The position numbers and the translations under genes are program-made. Shown here one piece after another: positions 17,846 through 27,691 of a DNA stretch of 64,000 nt. The notes under the pieces are model-generated. The model searched no databases. It was not told the origin of the DNA and was given only the letters and a program-made list of their open reading frames with translations. The stretch covers positions 186,001-250,000 of the forward strand of contig NZ_JADFBY010000003.1 of NCBI RefSeq assembly GCF_015223065.1. The letters are read 5' to 3'. Numbering within the stretch: position 1 is the stretch's first letter; every line of letters begins with the position of its first letter. Source of the DNA: Mucilaginibacter sp. JRF (GTDB lineage Bacteria; Bacteroidota; Bacteroidia; Sphingobacteriales; Sphingobacteriaceae).

Positions 17846-20569
17846 CTACTTAGTTTTCAGCACGTTGAATTTATAGGTATATGTGAGCAGGAAATATCTT
17901 TTAAGCGTATTATTCTGCCCGTCAATAAGCGCGTTGGTAGTGGTAAAGCGGTATATATTGATATTTTGATCGAGCAAATCATACACCGCCAACTTTATCT
18001 CTCCCTGCTCCTTTTTAAACATCTGCAACGCAACTGACGCGCTTAGTATATTATTACTCTTGCGGAAACCATCAGCTATCTGCGAGTTGTAGGTAAATTC
18101 CTGCTTACCCTCCCAAACCACCTTTTTAGGCCAGCGCACATTAATGTTGTTTTGCATGGTAAAGCCCTTCAGGTTTTGGCTTTGGCCGCTGGCGTAATCA
18201 TACCTCGTCCAGTTGCGGAAGTAGGTAACATTAGTATTAAACTCTATCTGATCATTCCATGCAACATCTCCGCCCTGGGTAAATGTCGCTGTCCAGTTAC
18301 GCTCCTTGCCCGATTCATCGTTGATCATATTGATACGCTCACGATAATTAGGACCAGCACTGCTGCGCAGGCCGAAACGCCATATCTTACTTTTTTTAAA
18401 CTCCTTACCAAACGAGAACGAGCCGTACATATTTACACTTTGCCCCGCGTTAACCGGTGTAGTGGTGTGCACGCTATTGCTGGTAATAGTGCTTTTATGT
18501 ATTACGGTATTTTGTGTTACCGAGTAGTTAAACCAGGCATACATGTTTAGCCCTTTCTCAAAATTGTAATTATAATAGTTGAGAGTAAAACGGGTATTTG
18601 ACGATGGCTCTAACCCGGGGTTACCTATGAATGATGATTGCGGACTATACACAATGGTAACCGGCCGCAGATCGGATATGGAAGGCAGGTTATACCCCTT
18701 ATCCATTGATATGGAGATACGATCAAACAACTCTAACCTTAACGTCGGCATTAAAAAACTGTACGATCGCTTTACCGTGCCTACATCAAAAACATCGGTA
18801 AGGTTTTGCCATTGCTGTGTTACCCCTGCAATAATTGATATTTTTTTCGACATACGCCAGGTAACGCCAGGTTTAACATTTTTTGTCCAGGTGCGGCGGT
18901 TAAGGTCGGCACTTTGGTCGGGGAGTAATATGCTATAGCGATTCGTAAGGGTATCCCTATCGTACACAAATTGGTTTTGATCAGCATTGTTATAATCGGC
19001 CGAGGTAACCACATCAACCACCAGTTTTTTCGATAGTGGGTAACGATAGCTTAATGAAAGGCTGCCCGATGAGTTTTTGTTATCGCTGGTATTATACCTG
19101 TCCAACAAAAACGATGGCACTGTTGATACATAACTTGTGGTGCGGTTCATGTTAAACCCATCTGTTTTGTTGGGGTTAAAACTCAGGTTATGCGTCAGCG
19201 TGAACGATTCTTCGCGCCGCTTTTTACCCCTGCGGTTATATATCAGGCTATGGCCAAAGGTTGATGAATTGCCGCTGTTGGTTCCTTTGCTTTCATTATC
19301 ATTAACCCGGGCATTAAAACTGTTGTAGCTGTTACCGTTTGATGAATTATCGCTGCTATTATTATTGAACGACAGGTTGGGTCGATAAGTAAGACTGTTT
19401 ACAGTGTCAGGCTTCCACTCCACCAGGCCATTAATATTATGCCCGAAACTTTTACTCTCCGAGCCGTACGCATTACGGCTAAACAATGTGGTATCCCTTA
19501 TATACTGTTCCACAAAATTGCTGCTTTGATTGATGTTGCGGGTTTCGTTATAAAAGTACATCAGGTTAAGCTTAAGCTTTTTACCGTAATCTCCATTAAG
19601 GTTAAACCCGCTCGATGTTACTTTTTCAATACCACCCCAGCCACGGCCCCCAAGCTGCACCGAACCGTTCCATAAGGCATCGCCCCCACTGCGGTCAAAG
19701 CCACCATTGCTGTACAATTCCTGGCTGCTAAAGCCTGTTTTGTTGAGGTTATTGCTCATGGCTATAACGCTTAGCTGCAAGGTATCTCTAAACATATTGA
19801 ATAATCCGCCGGTTTCATACCTGTCGCGCGAGCCGCCACCGGTATACACCTTGCCAAATATGCTGCGCTTTATGGCCCGTTTTAGTTTAATGTTCACAAT
19901 CTTGTTAACATTTACCTCGCTCACCAGGTGGTCGGGGTCGTTCTCCCTGTCATCATATACCTGCACCTTATCCACAATAGAGGCGTCGAGGTTCTTGGTG
20001 GCTATCTTAGGGTCGTTGCCAAAAAACTCCTTGCCATCTATCAGCAGCTTACTCACCGTTTTACCATTTACGGTGAATGATCCATCCTTATTCACCTGCA
20101 TACCGGGTATCTTTTTCAGTAATTCCTCCAGCATGGCATTTGGGCGGGTTTTAAAGGCTTCGGCATTAAACTCTATGGTATCCTTTTTCATTACAATGGG
20201 TACACGCTCGCCCTTGATCACCACCTCCTCCATCATACTGCCGGCCATAATAATTTTGCCCACATCGGTTACTCCTCCGGTAGTAAAATTGAAATTTTTG
20301 CGGAATGATTTATAGGTTACAAAGGTTACCAGCAACTTAACATCGCGGTTTAGCGGCAGGCCCGATAGCTCAAAGCCGCCATTAGCCCGGCTAAGGGTAT
20401 AGGCTACCATTGATGAGTCCTTAACATCGATAACGGTAACGGTGGCATGTTCAAGCGCCGTGTTACTGGCCGAATCAATTACAGTACCCTTTAAGGTAGC
20501 TTTGTTTTGTGCCGATGCCGTGGTAAAAAATAGCAGGCAGCACAAAAGTGATAAAAAGGTTGGTTTCAT
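17846..20569 (-). CDS. TonB-dependent-receptor-like outer-membrane beta-barrel protein
   Basis: 907 residues from the ATG at 20569, chosen because it begins the signal peptide FLSLLCCLLFFTTASAQ. After it come a CarboxypepD_reg-like domain (about 25-110, GTVIDSASNTALEHATV), a plug-like region (about 140-215, LEELLKKIPGMQV, LLIDGKEFFGNDP) and a long Tyr/Asn/Ser-rich region of alternating strands ending in an aromatic terminal strand. That order is seen in TonB-dependent receptors and the related outer-membrane barrel family of Bacteroidota. No SusD partner is next to it, so it is not a polysaccharide-utilisation pair. The ligand is unknown. It lies between rplY and pth on the opposite strand, interrupting a common gene order. 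Confidence 0.8.
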   Translation of the reverse strand: MKPTFLSLLCCLLFFTTASAQNKATLKGTVIDSASNTALEHATVTVIDVKDSSMVAYTLSRANGGFELSGLPLNRDVKLLVTFVTYKSFRKNFNFTTGGVTDVGKIIMAGSMMEEVVIKGERVPIVMKKDTIEFNAEAFKTRPNAMLEELLKKIPGMQVNKDGSFTVNGKTVSKLLIDGKEFFGNDPKIATKNLDASIVDKVQVYDDRENDPDHLVSEVNVNKIVNIKLKRAIKRSIFGKVYTGGGSRDRYETGGLFNMFRDTLQLSVIAMSNNLNKTGFSSQELYSNGGFDRSGGDALWNGSVQLGGRGWGGIEKVTSSGFNLNGDYGKKLKLNLMYFYNETRNINQSSNFVEQYIRDTTLFSRNAYGSESKSFGHNINGLVEWKPDTVNSLTYRPNLSFNNNSSDNSSNGNSYNSFNARVNDNESKGTNSGNSSTFGHSLIYNRRGKKRREESFTLTHNLSFNPNKTDGFNMNRTTSYVSTVPSFLLDRYNTSDNKNSSGSLSLSYRYPLSKKLVVDVVTSADYNNADQNQFVYDRDTLTNRYSILLPDQSADLNRRTWTKNVKPGVTWRMSKKISIIAGVTQQWQNLTDVFDVGTVKRSYSFLMPTLRLELFDRISISMDKGYNLPSISDLRPVTIVYSPQSSFIGNPGLEPSSNTRFTLNYYNYNFEKGLNMYAWFNYSVTQNTVIHKSTITSNSVHTTTPVNAGQSVNMYGSFSFGKEFKKSKIWRFGLRSSAGPNYRERINMINDESGKERNWTATFTQGGDVAWNDQIEFNTNVTYFRNWTRYDYASGQSQNLKGFTMQNNINVRWPKKVVWEGKQEFTYNSQIADGFRKSNNILSASVALQMFKKEQGEIKLAVYDLLDQNINIYRFTTTNALIDGQNNTLKRYFLLTYTYKFNVLKTK

Positions 20570-20696
20570 TAAATTGTGACAAGAGTGAAGTTTATAGTTG
20601 CGATTTAAACGCAAGTAAAAGCTTTTATTTCACATTTTTATATGTCATTAACACATTTTAACAAATTGCATCATGAATTTTACTCAGGCCCGCTGA

Positions 20697-20727
20697 TTGA
20701 TGGTGCCGGGCTAAATCTATATCTTTG
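20697..20727 (+). promoter_or_regulatory. Candidate promoter for pth
   Basis: TTGA (20697-20700), a 19-base gap, then TATCTTTG (20720-20727), an exact TAnnTTTG match. The pth ATG is 73 bases downstream. Confidence 0.6.
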
Positions 20728-20800
20728 CAAAAAAGTTTTTTTCAAATAAAAATTGCAGTTTACTGTAACGTTTTAAATAATTAACCGTCTTTTCTCCTAA

Positions 20801-21361
20801 ATGAAATATTTGATAGTTGGGTTGGGTAACATAGGCCCTGAGTATGCCGATACACGACATAACATAGGTTTTATGGTACTTGATGAGCTGGCTCGACAGG
20901 ATGGGGTGAAGTTTAGTATGGGACGCCACGCTTACCACACCGAAACATCTTTTAAAGGCCGCAAGCTGCATTTAATAAAGCCTACTACCTATATGAATTT
21001 GAGCGGGAAAGCGCTTAGCTACTGGATGAACGAACTTAAGGTACCTTTAGAGAACGTTTTGGTTATTGTTGATGACCTCGCGTTACCATTAGGCACTCTG
21101 CGTTTAAAACCCAAAGGCAGCGCGGCGGGGCATAACGGGTTAAGGCACATTGAGGCTACCCTTGGCCATAACAACTACGCGAGGTTACGCTTTGGTATAA
21201 GCGATAACTACCCCAAAGGGCAGCAGGTTGATTATGTGTTGAGTGGCTTTGATGCTGACGAAATACCGGAATTACCAGCCCTTGTTGATCGCTCGATTGA
21301 CATGATAAAAAGCTTTGCAACCATCGGCACCGAGCTTACCATGACCAGGTACAATAAGTAG
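20801..21361 (+). CDS. pth: Peptidyl-tRNA hydrolase
   Basis: 186 residues. It recycles peptidyl-tRNAs released from stalled ribosomes by cutting the ester bond. Visible motifs: GLGNIGPEYADTRHNIGF with the catalytic His at about residue 20, KPTTYMNLSGKA (about 65), VIVDDLALPLGTLRLKPKGSAAGHNGLR (split: catalytic Asp about 93, GHNG about 113) and the C-terminal helix region. Length and motif order are normal. Confidence 0.96.
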   Translation: MKYLIVGLGNIGPEYADTRHNIGFMVLDELARQDGVKFSMGRHAYHTETSFKGRKLHLIKPTTYMNLSGKALSYWMNELKVPLENVLVIVDDLALPLGTLRLKPKGSAAGHNGLRHIEATLGHNNYARLRFGISDNYPKGQQVDYVLSGFDADEIPELPALVDRSIDMIKSFATIGTELTMTRYNK

Positions 21362-21473
21362 CGAATGTTAAAATTTAACTATTGCTTAGTTAAATTTTGT
21401 TAAACAACCGCTTTATGTAGCATGGCATGGGTAACTTGCGCCCTAACAGAAACACACCACAGAAACCTAAAAA

Positions 21474-23918
21474 ATGAAAGCCACTTTACTCACAATTTTA
21501 TATTGTACGCTATCGCTATGCTTGTTTGCGCAGGCACCGGGAGGGAACATATCCGTAAAAGGGATAGTTATTGATTCAGCCACCAATAAACCGCTCGACT
21601 TTGTTACCGTGGCCTTGCAGGATGCTGCTACTAAATCGCCGGTAAAAAGCGCCCTCTCCAAAGGCGATGGTAGCTTTGAATTAACCGCCCCTGCCGGTAA
21701 ACAATATCAACTGGTATTAGCCTTTGTGGGCTATAGCAATAAGGTTATTACGCTTGAAGCCAAACCGGTGAATGAGCTGGGCCGCATCATGTTCTCGGCA
21801 TCATCAAAACAGCTGGGCGAGGTACAGGTAACAGCCGTTAAACCCGTGATGAAACAGGAGGTTGATCGCCTGAGCTACGACGTACAGGCCGACCCTGAAA
21901 GCAAAGCCTACACCGCGCTGGATATGATGCGAAAAGTGCCTTTGCTAAGCGTAGATGCATCTGACGCTATTAAGTTGAAAGGTAGTGGTGCCTACAAAAT
22001 ATTAATTAACGGCAAGGAGTCGGCACTGATGGCTAAAAACCCATCGGACGTATTGAAGGCCATGCCTGCTACCAACATCCTGAAAATAGAGGTGATCACC
22101 ACTCCCCCGGCAAAATACGATGCAGAGGGCTTGGCAGGTATCATCAACATCATCACAAAAACTAATGCCGATGAAGGCTACAACATTGGTGTGAACGTTC
22201 GCCACAACACGGTTTGGGGTCAGGGCTTTAACCTGAACGGTACCGTTAAAAAAGGAAAATTAGGCTTTGCCGGCTACGCCGGTGCTGGCCGACAGCCGGA
22301 GAACGAGAACAGTTCAGAGAACAGCCAGCTACGTACAGCCGATCAATCGCTGTTATTGCAAAACGGCATCAATAAATTTGATGGCCGCTACATGTATGGC
22401 AACGGCGAGTTAAGCTATGAGATAGATTCGCTTAACCTGCTTACCGGCTCGTTCGAGATGTACAGGGAAAAGAACAACCAATCTAATGACCTGTTATCGC
22501 AATTATTTAACAGTGGCAGTGCCGTAACCCAGCGCTACAGGCAGTTAAGCAACAGCGTGAGCCATTACACCGGCGTTGACGCGGCGCTGAACTACCAGTT
22601 AGGCTTTAAAAAGAATAAGGAGCAGTTGCTTACTCTATCATACAAATACAGCTACTCCCCTAACGATCAGGTTACCGAGAATACTTTTAGTGAAGCATTA
22701 AATTACAACCAGGCCAACTTTTTACAGAATAACGATCAGGGTACTAAAGAGCATACTGTACAGTTAGATTACGTGCATCCGCTAAAAAAGGTAAATATTG
22801 AGGCCGGTGCCAAAGGCATATTGCGTAATAACTACAGCGAATTTAATACCGATACCCTGATAAGCCCGGGAGTTTATGATCGTAATGATTCGCAGTCGAA
22901 CATATTCGACTATCAGCAAAACGTTTACAGCGTGTATAACTCCTACTCGTTGAAAGGCGAAAAATGGTCAGCCAAGGCGGGTTTGAGGTTGGAGTACACT
23001 ACCATCAATGCAACGTTTGAGGCCGGTCAGCCGGAGTTGAATACCAACTATAATAACCTGATCCCGTCCATATCGTTACAGCGCAAGTTCAAAACCAGCA
23101 GCTTTAACCTGGGCTTTACCCAGCGTATACGCAGGCCGGGTATCTACCAGTTAAATCCATTTGTCGACAGGTCGAACCCGTTATTCATCAGCACAGGTAA
23201 TCCTAATCTTAAACCGGAACTGAACAACACCTTTGAGCTTACTTACAGCAACTTCGCGAAAGGTTCTATCAATATTGGCTTAAGTTACGCGTTCTCGAAC
23301 AACTCCATACAAAGTGTTACCAGTTTCAGAGATACGCTGATCAACAATCAATCACAAAAAATCACTACTACCAATTACGAGAACATTGGTAGTAACAGAA
23401 CTTTGGGACTTAATGTGAATACCAATTACGATATCACCAAAAAGCTATCATTAAGCCTGAACGGCCAGATATCGCGCATTTGGTTAGAGGGCACTTACAA
23501 TGGTCAGCTTTACAATAATGCAGGGTATATTGGCAACGCTTTTGCCAACATTGGTTATAAGTTTGAGAAAGGTTACCGCATTGGCCTGAATGCCGGTTAC
23601 TTTAGCGGTTCGGTAACGTTGCAAGGTAAATCGAGGTTCTTTATGTACAACTCGTATGTAGTGAGCAAGGAGTTTTGGGATAAGAATGCCAGTATAGCAC
23701 TGGTAGCTAACAATCCGTATGGTAAAAACTGGCGCAATACCTCATCAACCATTACGCCCGATTTTGTACAGAATTCCACCTATAACCAGATATACCGCCA
23801 TTTCGCCATACGCTTAAGCTATAAATTTGGCAAGCTGAGCGGCGAGATCAAAAAGAACCAGCGTGGCATTAACAATGATGACAGCAGCGGGGGCAAAAGT
23901 AGTGGCGGAAATGGTTAA
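21474..23918 (+). CDS. TonB-dependent-receptor-like outer-membrane beta-barrel protein
   Basis: 814 residues with signal peptide (TLLTILYCTLSLCLFAQ), a CarboxypepD_reg-like domain (about 25-105, GIVIDSATNKPLDFVTV), a plug-like segment (about 115-225, DMMRKVPLLSVD, YKILINGKESALM, PAKYDAEGLAGIINIITK) and a barrel of about 550 residues with a C-terminal OMP_b-brl_3-like ending. The last ~20 residues are Lys/Asn/Gly/Ser-rich, which is unusual for a barrel terminus that normally ends in an aromatic residue. No SusD neighbour. A role in uptake or surface display is inferred. Confidence 0.8.
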   Translation: MKATLLTILYCTLSLCLFAQAPGGNISVKGIVIDSATNKPLDFVTVALQDAATKSPVKSALSKGDGSFELTAPAGKQYQLVLAFVGYSNKVITLEAKPVNELGRIMFSASSKQLGEVQVTAVKPVMKQEVDRLSYDVQADPESKAYTALDMMRKVPLLSVDASDAIKLKGSGAYKILINGKESALMAKNPSDVLKAMPATNILKIEVITTPPAKYDAEGLAGIINIITKTNADEGYNIGVNVRHNTVWGQGFNLNGTVKKGKLGFAGYAGAGRQPENENSSENSQLRTADQSLLLQNGINKFDGRYMYGNGELSYEIDSLNLLTGSFEMYREKNNQSNDLLSQLFNSGSAVTQRYRQLSNSVSHYTGVDAALNYQLGFKKNKEQLLTLSYKYSYSPNDQVTENTFSEALNYNQANFLQNNDQGTKEHTVQLDYVHPLKKVNIEAGAKGILRNNYSEFNTDTLISPGVYDRNDSQSNIFDYQQNVYSVYNSYSLKGEKWSAKAGLRLEYTTINATFEAGQPELNTNYNNLIPSISLQRKFKTSSFNLGFTQRIRRPGIYQLNPFVDRSNPLFISTGNPNLKPELNNTFELTYSNFAKGSINIGLSYAFSNNSIQSVTSFRDTLINNQSQKITTTNYENIGSNRTLGLNVNTNYDITKKLSLSLNGQISRIWLEGTYNGQLYNNAGYIGNAFANIGYKFEKGYRIGLNAGYFSGSVTLQGKSRFFMYNSYVVSKEFWDKNASIALVANNPYGKNWRNTSSTITPDFVQNSTYNQIYRHFAIRLSYKFGKLSGEIKKNQRGINNDDSSGGKSSGGNG

Positions 23919-23928
23919 TTTTACCGTC

Positions 23929-24276
23929 ATGAAAGTTTACGGAATAACCAACTGCAATACTGTAAAAAAAGCCATTGACTGGCTTAAAGAAAATAAAGTT
24001 GACTACGAGTTTCACGACTTTAAAAAACTTGGCATCAGCAACGAAAAACTAACCGAATGGGACCAAAAGGCCGGTTACGAAAAGTTTTTGAACAAGCAGG
24101 GCCTCACCTGGAAACAGCTTGCCCCCGAGGTTAAGGAAAGCGTGAAAACCAATACCGACGCGCTTAAACTGCTACAGGAAAAAACCAGCATGATAAAACG
24201 CCCGGTTATTGAAGATCCCGGATACCTCTACTTCGGTTTTAACGAGGATGTTTATAAAAAGCATTTTAACAAATAA
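23929..24276 (+). CDS. ArsC/Spx-family reductase-like protein (YffB type)
   Basis: 115 residues from the ATG at 23929, where the family's typical start MKVYGITNCNTVKKA begins; an earlier in-frame start lies inside the preceding receptor gene. It has a thioredoxin-like fold with a single Cys at about residue 9 in GITNCNTVKK and the conserved IKRPVIED near 88. These are the ArsC-family features, but a lone Cys without CxxC is closer to YffB/Spx proteins than to a true arsenate reductase. It lies 10 bases after the receptor gene and ends in a terminator. Confidence 0.85.
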   Translation: MKVYGITNCNTVKKAIDWLKENKVDYEFHDFKKLGISNEKLTEWDQKAGYEKFLNKQGLTWKQLAPEVKESVKTNTDALKLLQEKTSMIKRPVIEDPGYLYFGFNEDVYKKHFNK

Positions 24277-24281
24277 TACAA

Positions 24282-24305
24282 AGCGGCCTACGGGTCGCTT
24301 TTTTT
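24282..24305 (+). terminator. Intrinsic terminator after the ArsC/Spx-like gene
   Basis: AGCGGCC...GGTCGCT, 7-bp stem with one G-T pair, followed by seven Ts. Confidence 0.75.
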
Positions 24306-24427
24306 ATTTGGGCAACCTGATAATCAGAACTCTAAAGCGTAAAATCAGTAACAATTGCTTTACTGCATAGCTCAATTACAGCTAATTGTGGTATACTTGC
24401 TGTTATTATTTTATAAAACTGATTAAC

Positions 24428-26395
24428 ATGACCTTTAAGTACGTAGCCGGCGCTATGCTGGCTGTTATGGCTTTTGCCCAAACCGGCATGGCCCAGGCTC
24501 AGGACGCATCAGCATCAAAGTATGATTATCATGATGCTTTCGGCCCTAATTTCTACACTAAAAATGGCAGCGAATACCGCGCGGCAAGCGGCGAACCAGG
24601 CCCCAAATACTGGCAAAACCGTGCCGACTATCAGCTTACTGCCAAACTTAACGACAAAACCAACGAAATTACCGGTACCGAGGTACTTACCTATACCAAC
24701 AATAGCCCTCAAAAATTAGGCTTTATATGGATGCACCTTGATCAAAACCTGTTCAAGCAGGATTCGCGCGGATCAGCCATCGTGCCTCCTACCGGTAGCC
24801 GTAACGGTGGCCACGGGCAAATTTTTGATGCAGGGCATAAAATAAAATCAGTAAAACTGGTAGGCAGCGAAACTGAGCTGAAATACATCATCAATGATAC
24901 CCGCATGCAGGTATTTTTGCCGAAGGACGTAGCTGCCGAAGGCGGACAGATAAAACTGCGTATCGAATTTTCATACATCAGCCCCGAGTACGGATCAGAC
25001 CGCACAGGTATACTGAACACCAAGAATGGTAAGGTATACACCATAGCACAATGGTACCCACGCGTATGTGTGTATGATGATGTTTTGGGTTGGAACGTGG
25101 TGCCTTACACCGGCCCGGCTGAGTTTTATTTGGAGTATGGCGATTTCGATCTGACCATTACTGCTCCGGCCAACCACATCGTGGTAGCATCGGGCGAGCT
25201 GCTTAACCCATCAGAGGTTTACACCGCCGAGCAGCAAAAACGTTGGGCCGAGGCCTCGCAAAGCGACAAAACGGTTATCATCCGTTCGGCTAAAGAGGTT
25301 ACCAACCCGGCATCACGCCCGGTAGGTAAAACCGAGCTGACCTGGAAATTCCGCATAAAGAACGCACGTGATGCTTCATGGGCTTCATCAGCATCTTTTA
25401 TTGTCGACGCGGCTAAAATGAACCTGCCAAGCGGCAAAAAATCATTAGCCATATCAGCATACCCTGAAGAAAGCGATGGCAACGATGCCTGGGCACGCTC
25501 AACCGAATACGTTAAAAAATCAGTTGAATACAATTCAAAAAAATGGTTTGAATACCCTTACCCTGCCGCTACCGCTGTAGCCAGCATTGTAGGTGGTATG
25601 GAATATCCTGGTATTGTTTTCTGCGGATACAAAGCTAAAAAAGGCAGCCTTTGGGGTGTTAACGATCATGAATTCGGCCACACCTGGTTCCCGATGATCG
25701 TTGGCTCAAACGAGCGCGTTTATGGTTGGATGGATGAAGGCTTCAACACCTTTATCAACACCCTAACCACTGAGGATTTCAACAACGGCGAGTATGCCAA
25801 CAAACGCCCGATGGACATGCAACGCGTAGGCGAGTTCGCTACCAAACCTGACCTGGAAAGCGTATTAAGCGCGCCTGCCAACATGAAAGAGAAGAACATT
25901 GGCATGCTGCTATATTTTAAACCAGGCTTCGGCCTTACCATGCTGCGCGAGCAGATATTGGGTAAAGAGCGTTTTGACCTGGCCTTCCGTACCTATGTGG
26001 AGCGCTGGGCATTCAAACACCCTACGCCTGATGATTTCTTCCGCACGATGGAGAACGTTGGAGGCGAAAGCCTGCAATGGTTTTGGCGCGGGTGGTTCAC
26101 CAACAACTGGAGGCTTGACGTAGCAGTTAACGATGTTAAAAATGTTGACGTTGACCCATCAAAAGGCGTGCTGATCACCCTAACTAATATGGAAAAAATG
26201 GCGATGCCGGTTCCGTTAGAGATAAAATACAAAAGCGGCAAAACCGAGCGTGTAAAACTACCTGTTGAAATTTGGGAACGTAACGTATCATTCGTTTACA
26301 AACACCCGTCAACCGAGGAAGTTGTTCAGGTAACTTACGACCCTGACAAAACCCTACCCGATTACAATCCTGACAACAACGTTTGGAAAAAATAA
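24428..26395 (+). CDS. Secreted M1-family metallopeptidase
   Basis: 655 residues from the ATG at 24428, which begins a signal peptide ([20 protein letters not shown]). The N-terminal half is the M1 beta-domain. The catalytic part shows GGMEYPG (in place of the aminopeptidase GAMEN exopeptidase motif) and the zinc site HEFGH with the third ligand E 18 residues later (WMDEGFN), about residues 412-435. The C-terminal segment (about 545-655) is a beta-rich domain. It is therefore a plausible active zinc peptidase in the periplasm or on the surface, but the altered substrate-anchoring motif makes aminopeptidase specificity uncertain. It ends in a strong terminator. Confidence 0.88.
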   Translation: MTFKYVAGAMLAVMAFAQTGMAQAQDASASKYDYHDAFGPNFYTKNGSEYRAASGEPGPKYWQNRADYQLTAKLNDKTNEITGTEVLTYTNNSPQKLGFIWMHLDQNLFKQDSRGSAIVPPTGSRNGGHGQIFDAGHKIKSVKLVGSETELKYIINDTRMQVFLPKDVAAEGGQIKLRIEFSYISPEYGSDRTGILNTKNGKVYTIAQWYPRVCVYDDVLGWNVVPYTGPAEFYLEYGDFDLTITAPANHIVVASGELLNPSEVYTAEQQKRWAEASQSDKTVIIRSAKEVTNPASRPVGKTELTWKFRIKNARDASWASSASFIVDAAKMNLPSGKKSLAISAYPEESDGNDAWARSTEYVKKSVEYNSKKWFEYPYPAATAVASIVGGMEYPGIVFCGYKAKKGSLWGVNDHEFGHTWFPMIVGSNERVYGWMDEGFNTFINTLTTEDFNNGEYANKRPMDMQRVGEFATKPDLESVLSAPANMKEKNIGMLLYFKPGFGLTMLREQILGKERFDLAFRTYVERWAFKHPTPDDFFRTMENVGGESLQWFWRGWFTNNWRLDVAVNDVKNVDVDPSKGVLITLTNMEKMAMPVPLEIKYKSGKTERVKLPVEIWERNVSFVYKHPSTEEVVQVTYDPDKTLPDYNPDNNVWKK

Positions 26396-26411
26396 TCGAC
26401 CCCATAAAACA

Positions 26412-26438
26412 CAAAGGCCCCGAAAACCGGGGCCTTTG
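26412..26438. terminator. Terminator between M1 peptidase and AhpD-like gene
   Basis: CAAAGGCCCCG - AAAAC - CGGGGCCTTTG, an 11-bp perfect stem. The flanking T run is short on both strands. Confidence 0.75.
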
Positions 26439-26465
26439 CTATTAACAACAAACTTAAAGAAAAAC

Positions 26466-26906
26466 TTAAGCTCTTTCGGGCATTAAATGTGTAGTGATGG
26501 CTATGCGGTTCCACGCGTTAATGGTTACCGCGGCCATAATTACCTGTGCTGTTTTTTGCTCGCCCAATACACTTACCGCCTGTTGGTAAGTAGCATTGCT
26601 TACGTGGCCTTGTATGTTGGTCACTTCCTCGGTTAAGGCAAGCGCGGCTTGTTCTTCGGCGGTAAAAAAGTCGGTTTCGCGCCATGCGGGTAGTACGTAA
26701 ATACGTTGTTCGGTTTCGCCTATCTTACGGGCGTCTTTAGTGTGCATATCTAAACAGTAAGCACAGCCGTTAATTTGTGACGCGCGAATTTTTATCAGCT
26801 CGTACAAGCTTTTTTCAAGTCCGCTTTTTTGCATATAGGCTTCAAGGCCATACATAGCTTTAAATGCATCAGGTGCTATTTCGTGTATTTTGATCCTGGT
26901 TTCCAT
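26466..26906 (-). CDS. AhpD-like carboxymuconolactone decarboxylase family protein
   Basis: 146 residues. The core motif GCAYCLDMHTKDARKIG holds the CxxC pair and His of AhpD-type alkylhydroperoxidases. These use the two thiols to reduce peroxides, usually as oligomers. The family also includes carboxymuconolactone decarboxylases that lack the cysteines; this one keeps them. It is a single gene, converging on the M1 peptidase. A 16-bp palindrome sits upstream (26990-27005), suggesting a dedicated repressor or activator. Confidence 0.85.
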   Translation of the reverse strand: METRIKIHEIAPDAFKAMYGLEAYMQKSGLEKSLYELIKIRASQINGCAYCLDMHTKDARKIGETEQRIYVLPAWRETDFFTAEEQAALALTEEVTNIQGHVSNATYQQAVSVLGEQKTAQVIMAAVTINAWNRIAITTHLMPERA

Positions 26907-26989
26907 GATATTTCTTAATTTTTAAAATGTGATTAAATGTTTGTGCCGGCGTTTACAATACAAAGGTGCATAGCCGCGGGCAGCAAAAT

Positions 26990-27005
26990 CTTAATCTTGA
27001 TTAAG
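26990..27005. promoter_or_regulatory. Perfect palindromic operator candidate upstream of the AhpD-like gene
   Basis: CTTAATC-TT-GATTAAG, 7-bp arms, about 85 bases before the AhpD-like start. A -7-like sequence (rc of CAAAGGTG at 26961-26968) lies between it and the gene. The position fits a transcription-factor site; the regulator is unknown. Confidence 0.5.
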
Positions 27006-27014
27006 AAATGAGGG

Positions 27015-27057
27015 AGAGGGGATTAATTCCCTCCTTGGGGAGGGCAAGGGAGGAGTT
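27015..27057. repeat. CCCTCC/GGAGGG palindromic repeat
   Basis: CCCTCC-TTG-GGGAGGG core with G/A-rich flanks. Same character as the repeats at 27211, 53803, 54055 and in the trp genes. Confidence 0.5.
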
Positions 27058-27084
27058 TCGCAAATTATTAATTTTTAAGATTCT

Positions 27085-27146
27085 GTCATTTCGATGCGGT
27101 AGCGAGAAATCTGTCTGCGTTCATTGCCAAACGACAGATATCTGCT
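27085..27146 (+). repeat. GTCATTTCGA-type repeat, copy A (3' end lost)
   Basis: Begins GTCATTTCGATGCGGTAGCG, includes GAGAAATCTG and the partner CAGATATCTGC, then stops resembling the other copies. Closest to 27610-27691. Confidence 0.7.
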
Positions 27147-27210
27147 CATACAACCCCTCCTAAACGGCGCAGCCCTCATGAGCACCATTAAAAATAAACA
27201 GCAATATGCG

Positions 27211-27240
27211 AATAATCCTCCCCGAGGGGGAGGACTTTTA
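27211..27240. repeat. CCTCCCC-GAG-GGGGAGG palindromic repeat
   Basis: TAATCCTCCCCGAGGGGGAG followed by GACTTTTA; nearly the same as 53817-53845 and as the 3' arm of the element in the exonuclease gene (58972-59005, opposite orientation). Confidence 0.7.
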
Positions 27241-27590
27241 TAAAATTATGTTCTTCAAAAAAGAGCGGTGGCCTGGCAGAAAACCGGGCCAGGGAGTATG
27301 GCCTGTGGGTGGAAGGTTTTTTCTGCCTTGATGTTTGGTTACTTTGCATCTAAGGTAAAATAACTGGCCTCTGCGGCCAAGAGCAGGCTGACGATGGTTA
27401 AAGCACAACCTCTGAAATAAAGCACAAACTTTTAATAAAGCAAAGTTCATCACCTGTCCTAAATTTCTTTTGAGCGATCAAAAGAAACAAAAATCGCCGG
27501 CTTTTTAATTTTCTATGAAAGCCAGTGAATTATTAGTGCTACCCGAAAATTAAGAGGCCGGAGGATACGGTTATTTATGGTTTGTGCTTT
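27241..27590. repeat. Probable dispersed non-coding element with strong hairpin
   Basis: Gene-free sequence containing a perfect 10-bp hairpin (TTTCTTTTGA-gcga-TCAAAAGAAA, 27464-27487). Its reverse strand encodes a short frame with HQGRKNLPPTGHTPW, a string I associate with spurious proteins called from a repeated element in Sphingobacteriaceae genomes. Only one copy is in this window, so repetition cannot be shown here. Confidence 0.4.
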
Positions 27591-27609
27591 TGTTTCATTT
27601 TTTATTCTT

Positions 27610-27691
27610 GTCATTTCGATGCGATAGCGAGAAATCTGTACGCGTTCATAATCAAGCGACAGATTTCTCCTCGTACCTCGTTCAAAATGAC
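27610..27691 (+). repeat. GTCATTTCGA-type repeat, copy B
   Basis: 82 bases with terminal inverted repeats GTCATTTCGA / TTCAAAATGAC and inner arms GAGAAATCTG / CAGATTTCTC. The whole can fold into one long hairpin. No coding capacity. Confidence 0.75.

Noticed and set aside
27238..27453. 71-residue minus-strand frame with HQGRKNLPPTGHTPW
   Set aside because: Lies in a probable repeated non-coding element; composition is low-complexity, no start signal.
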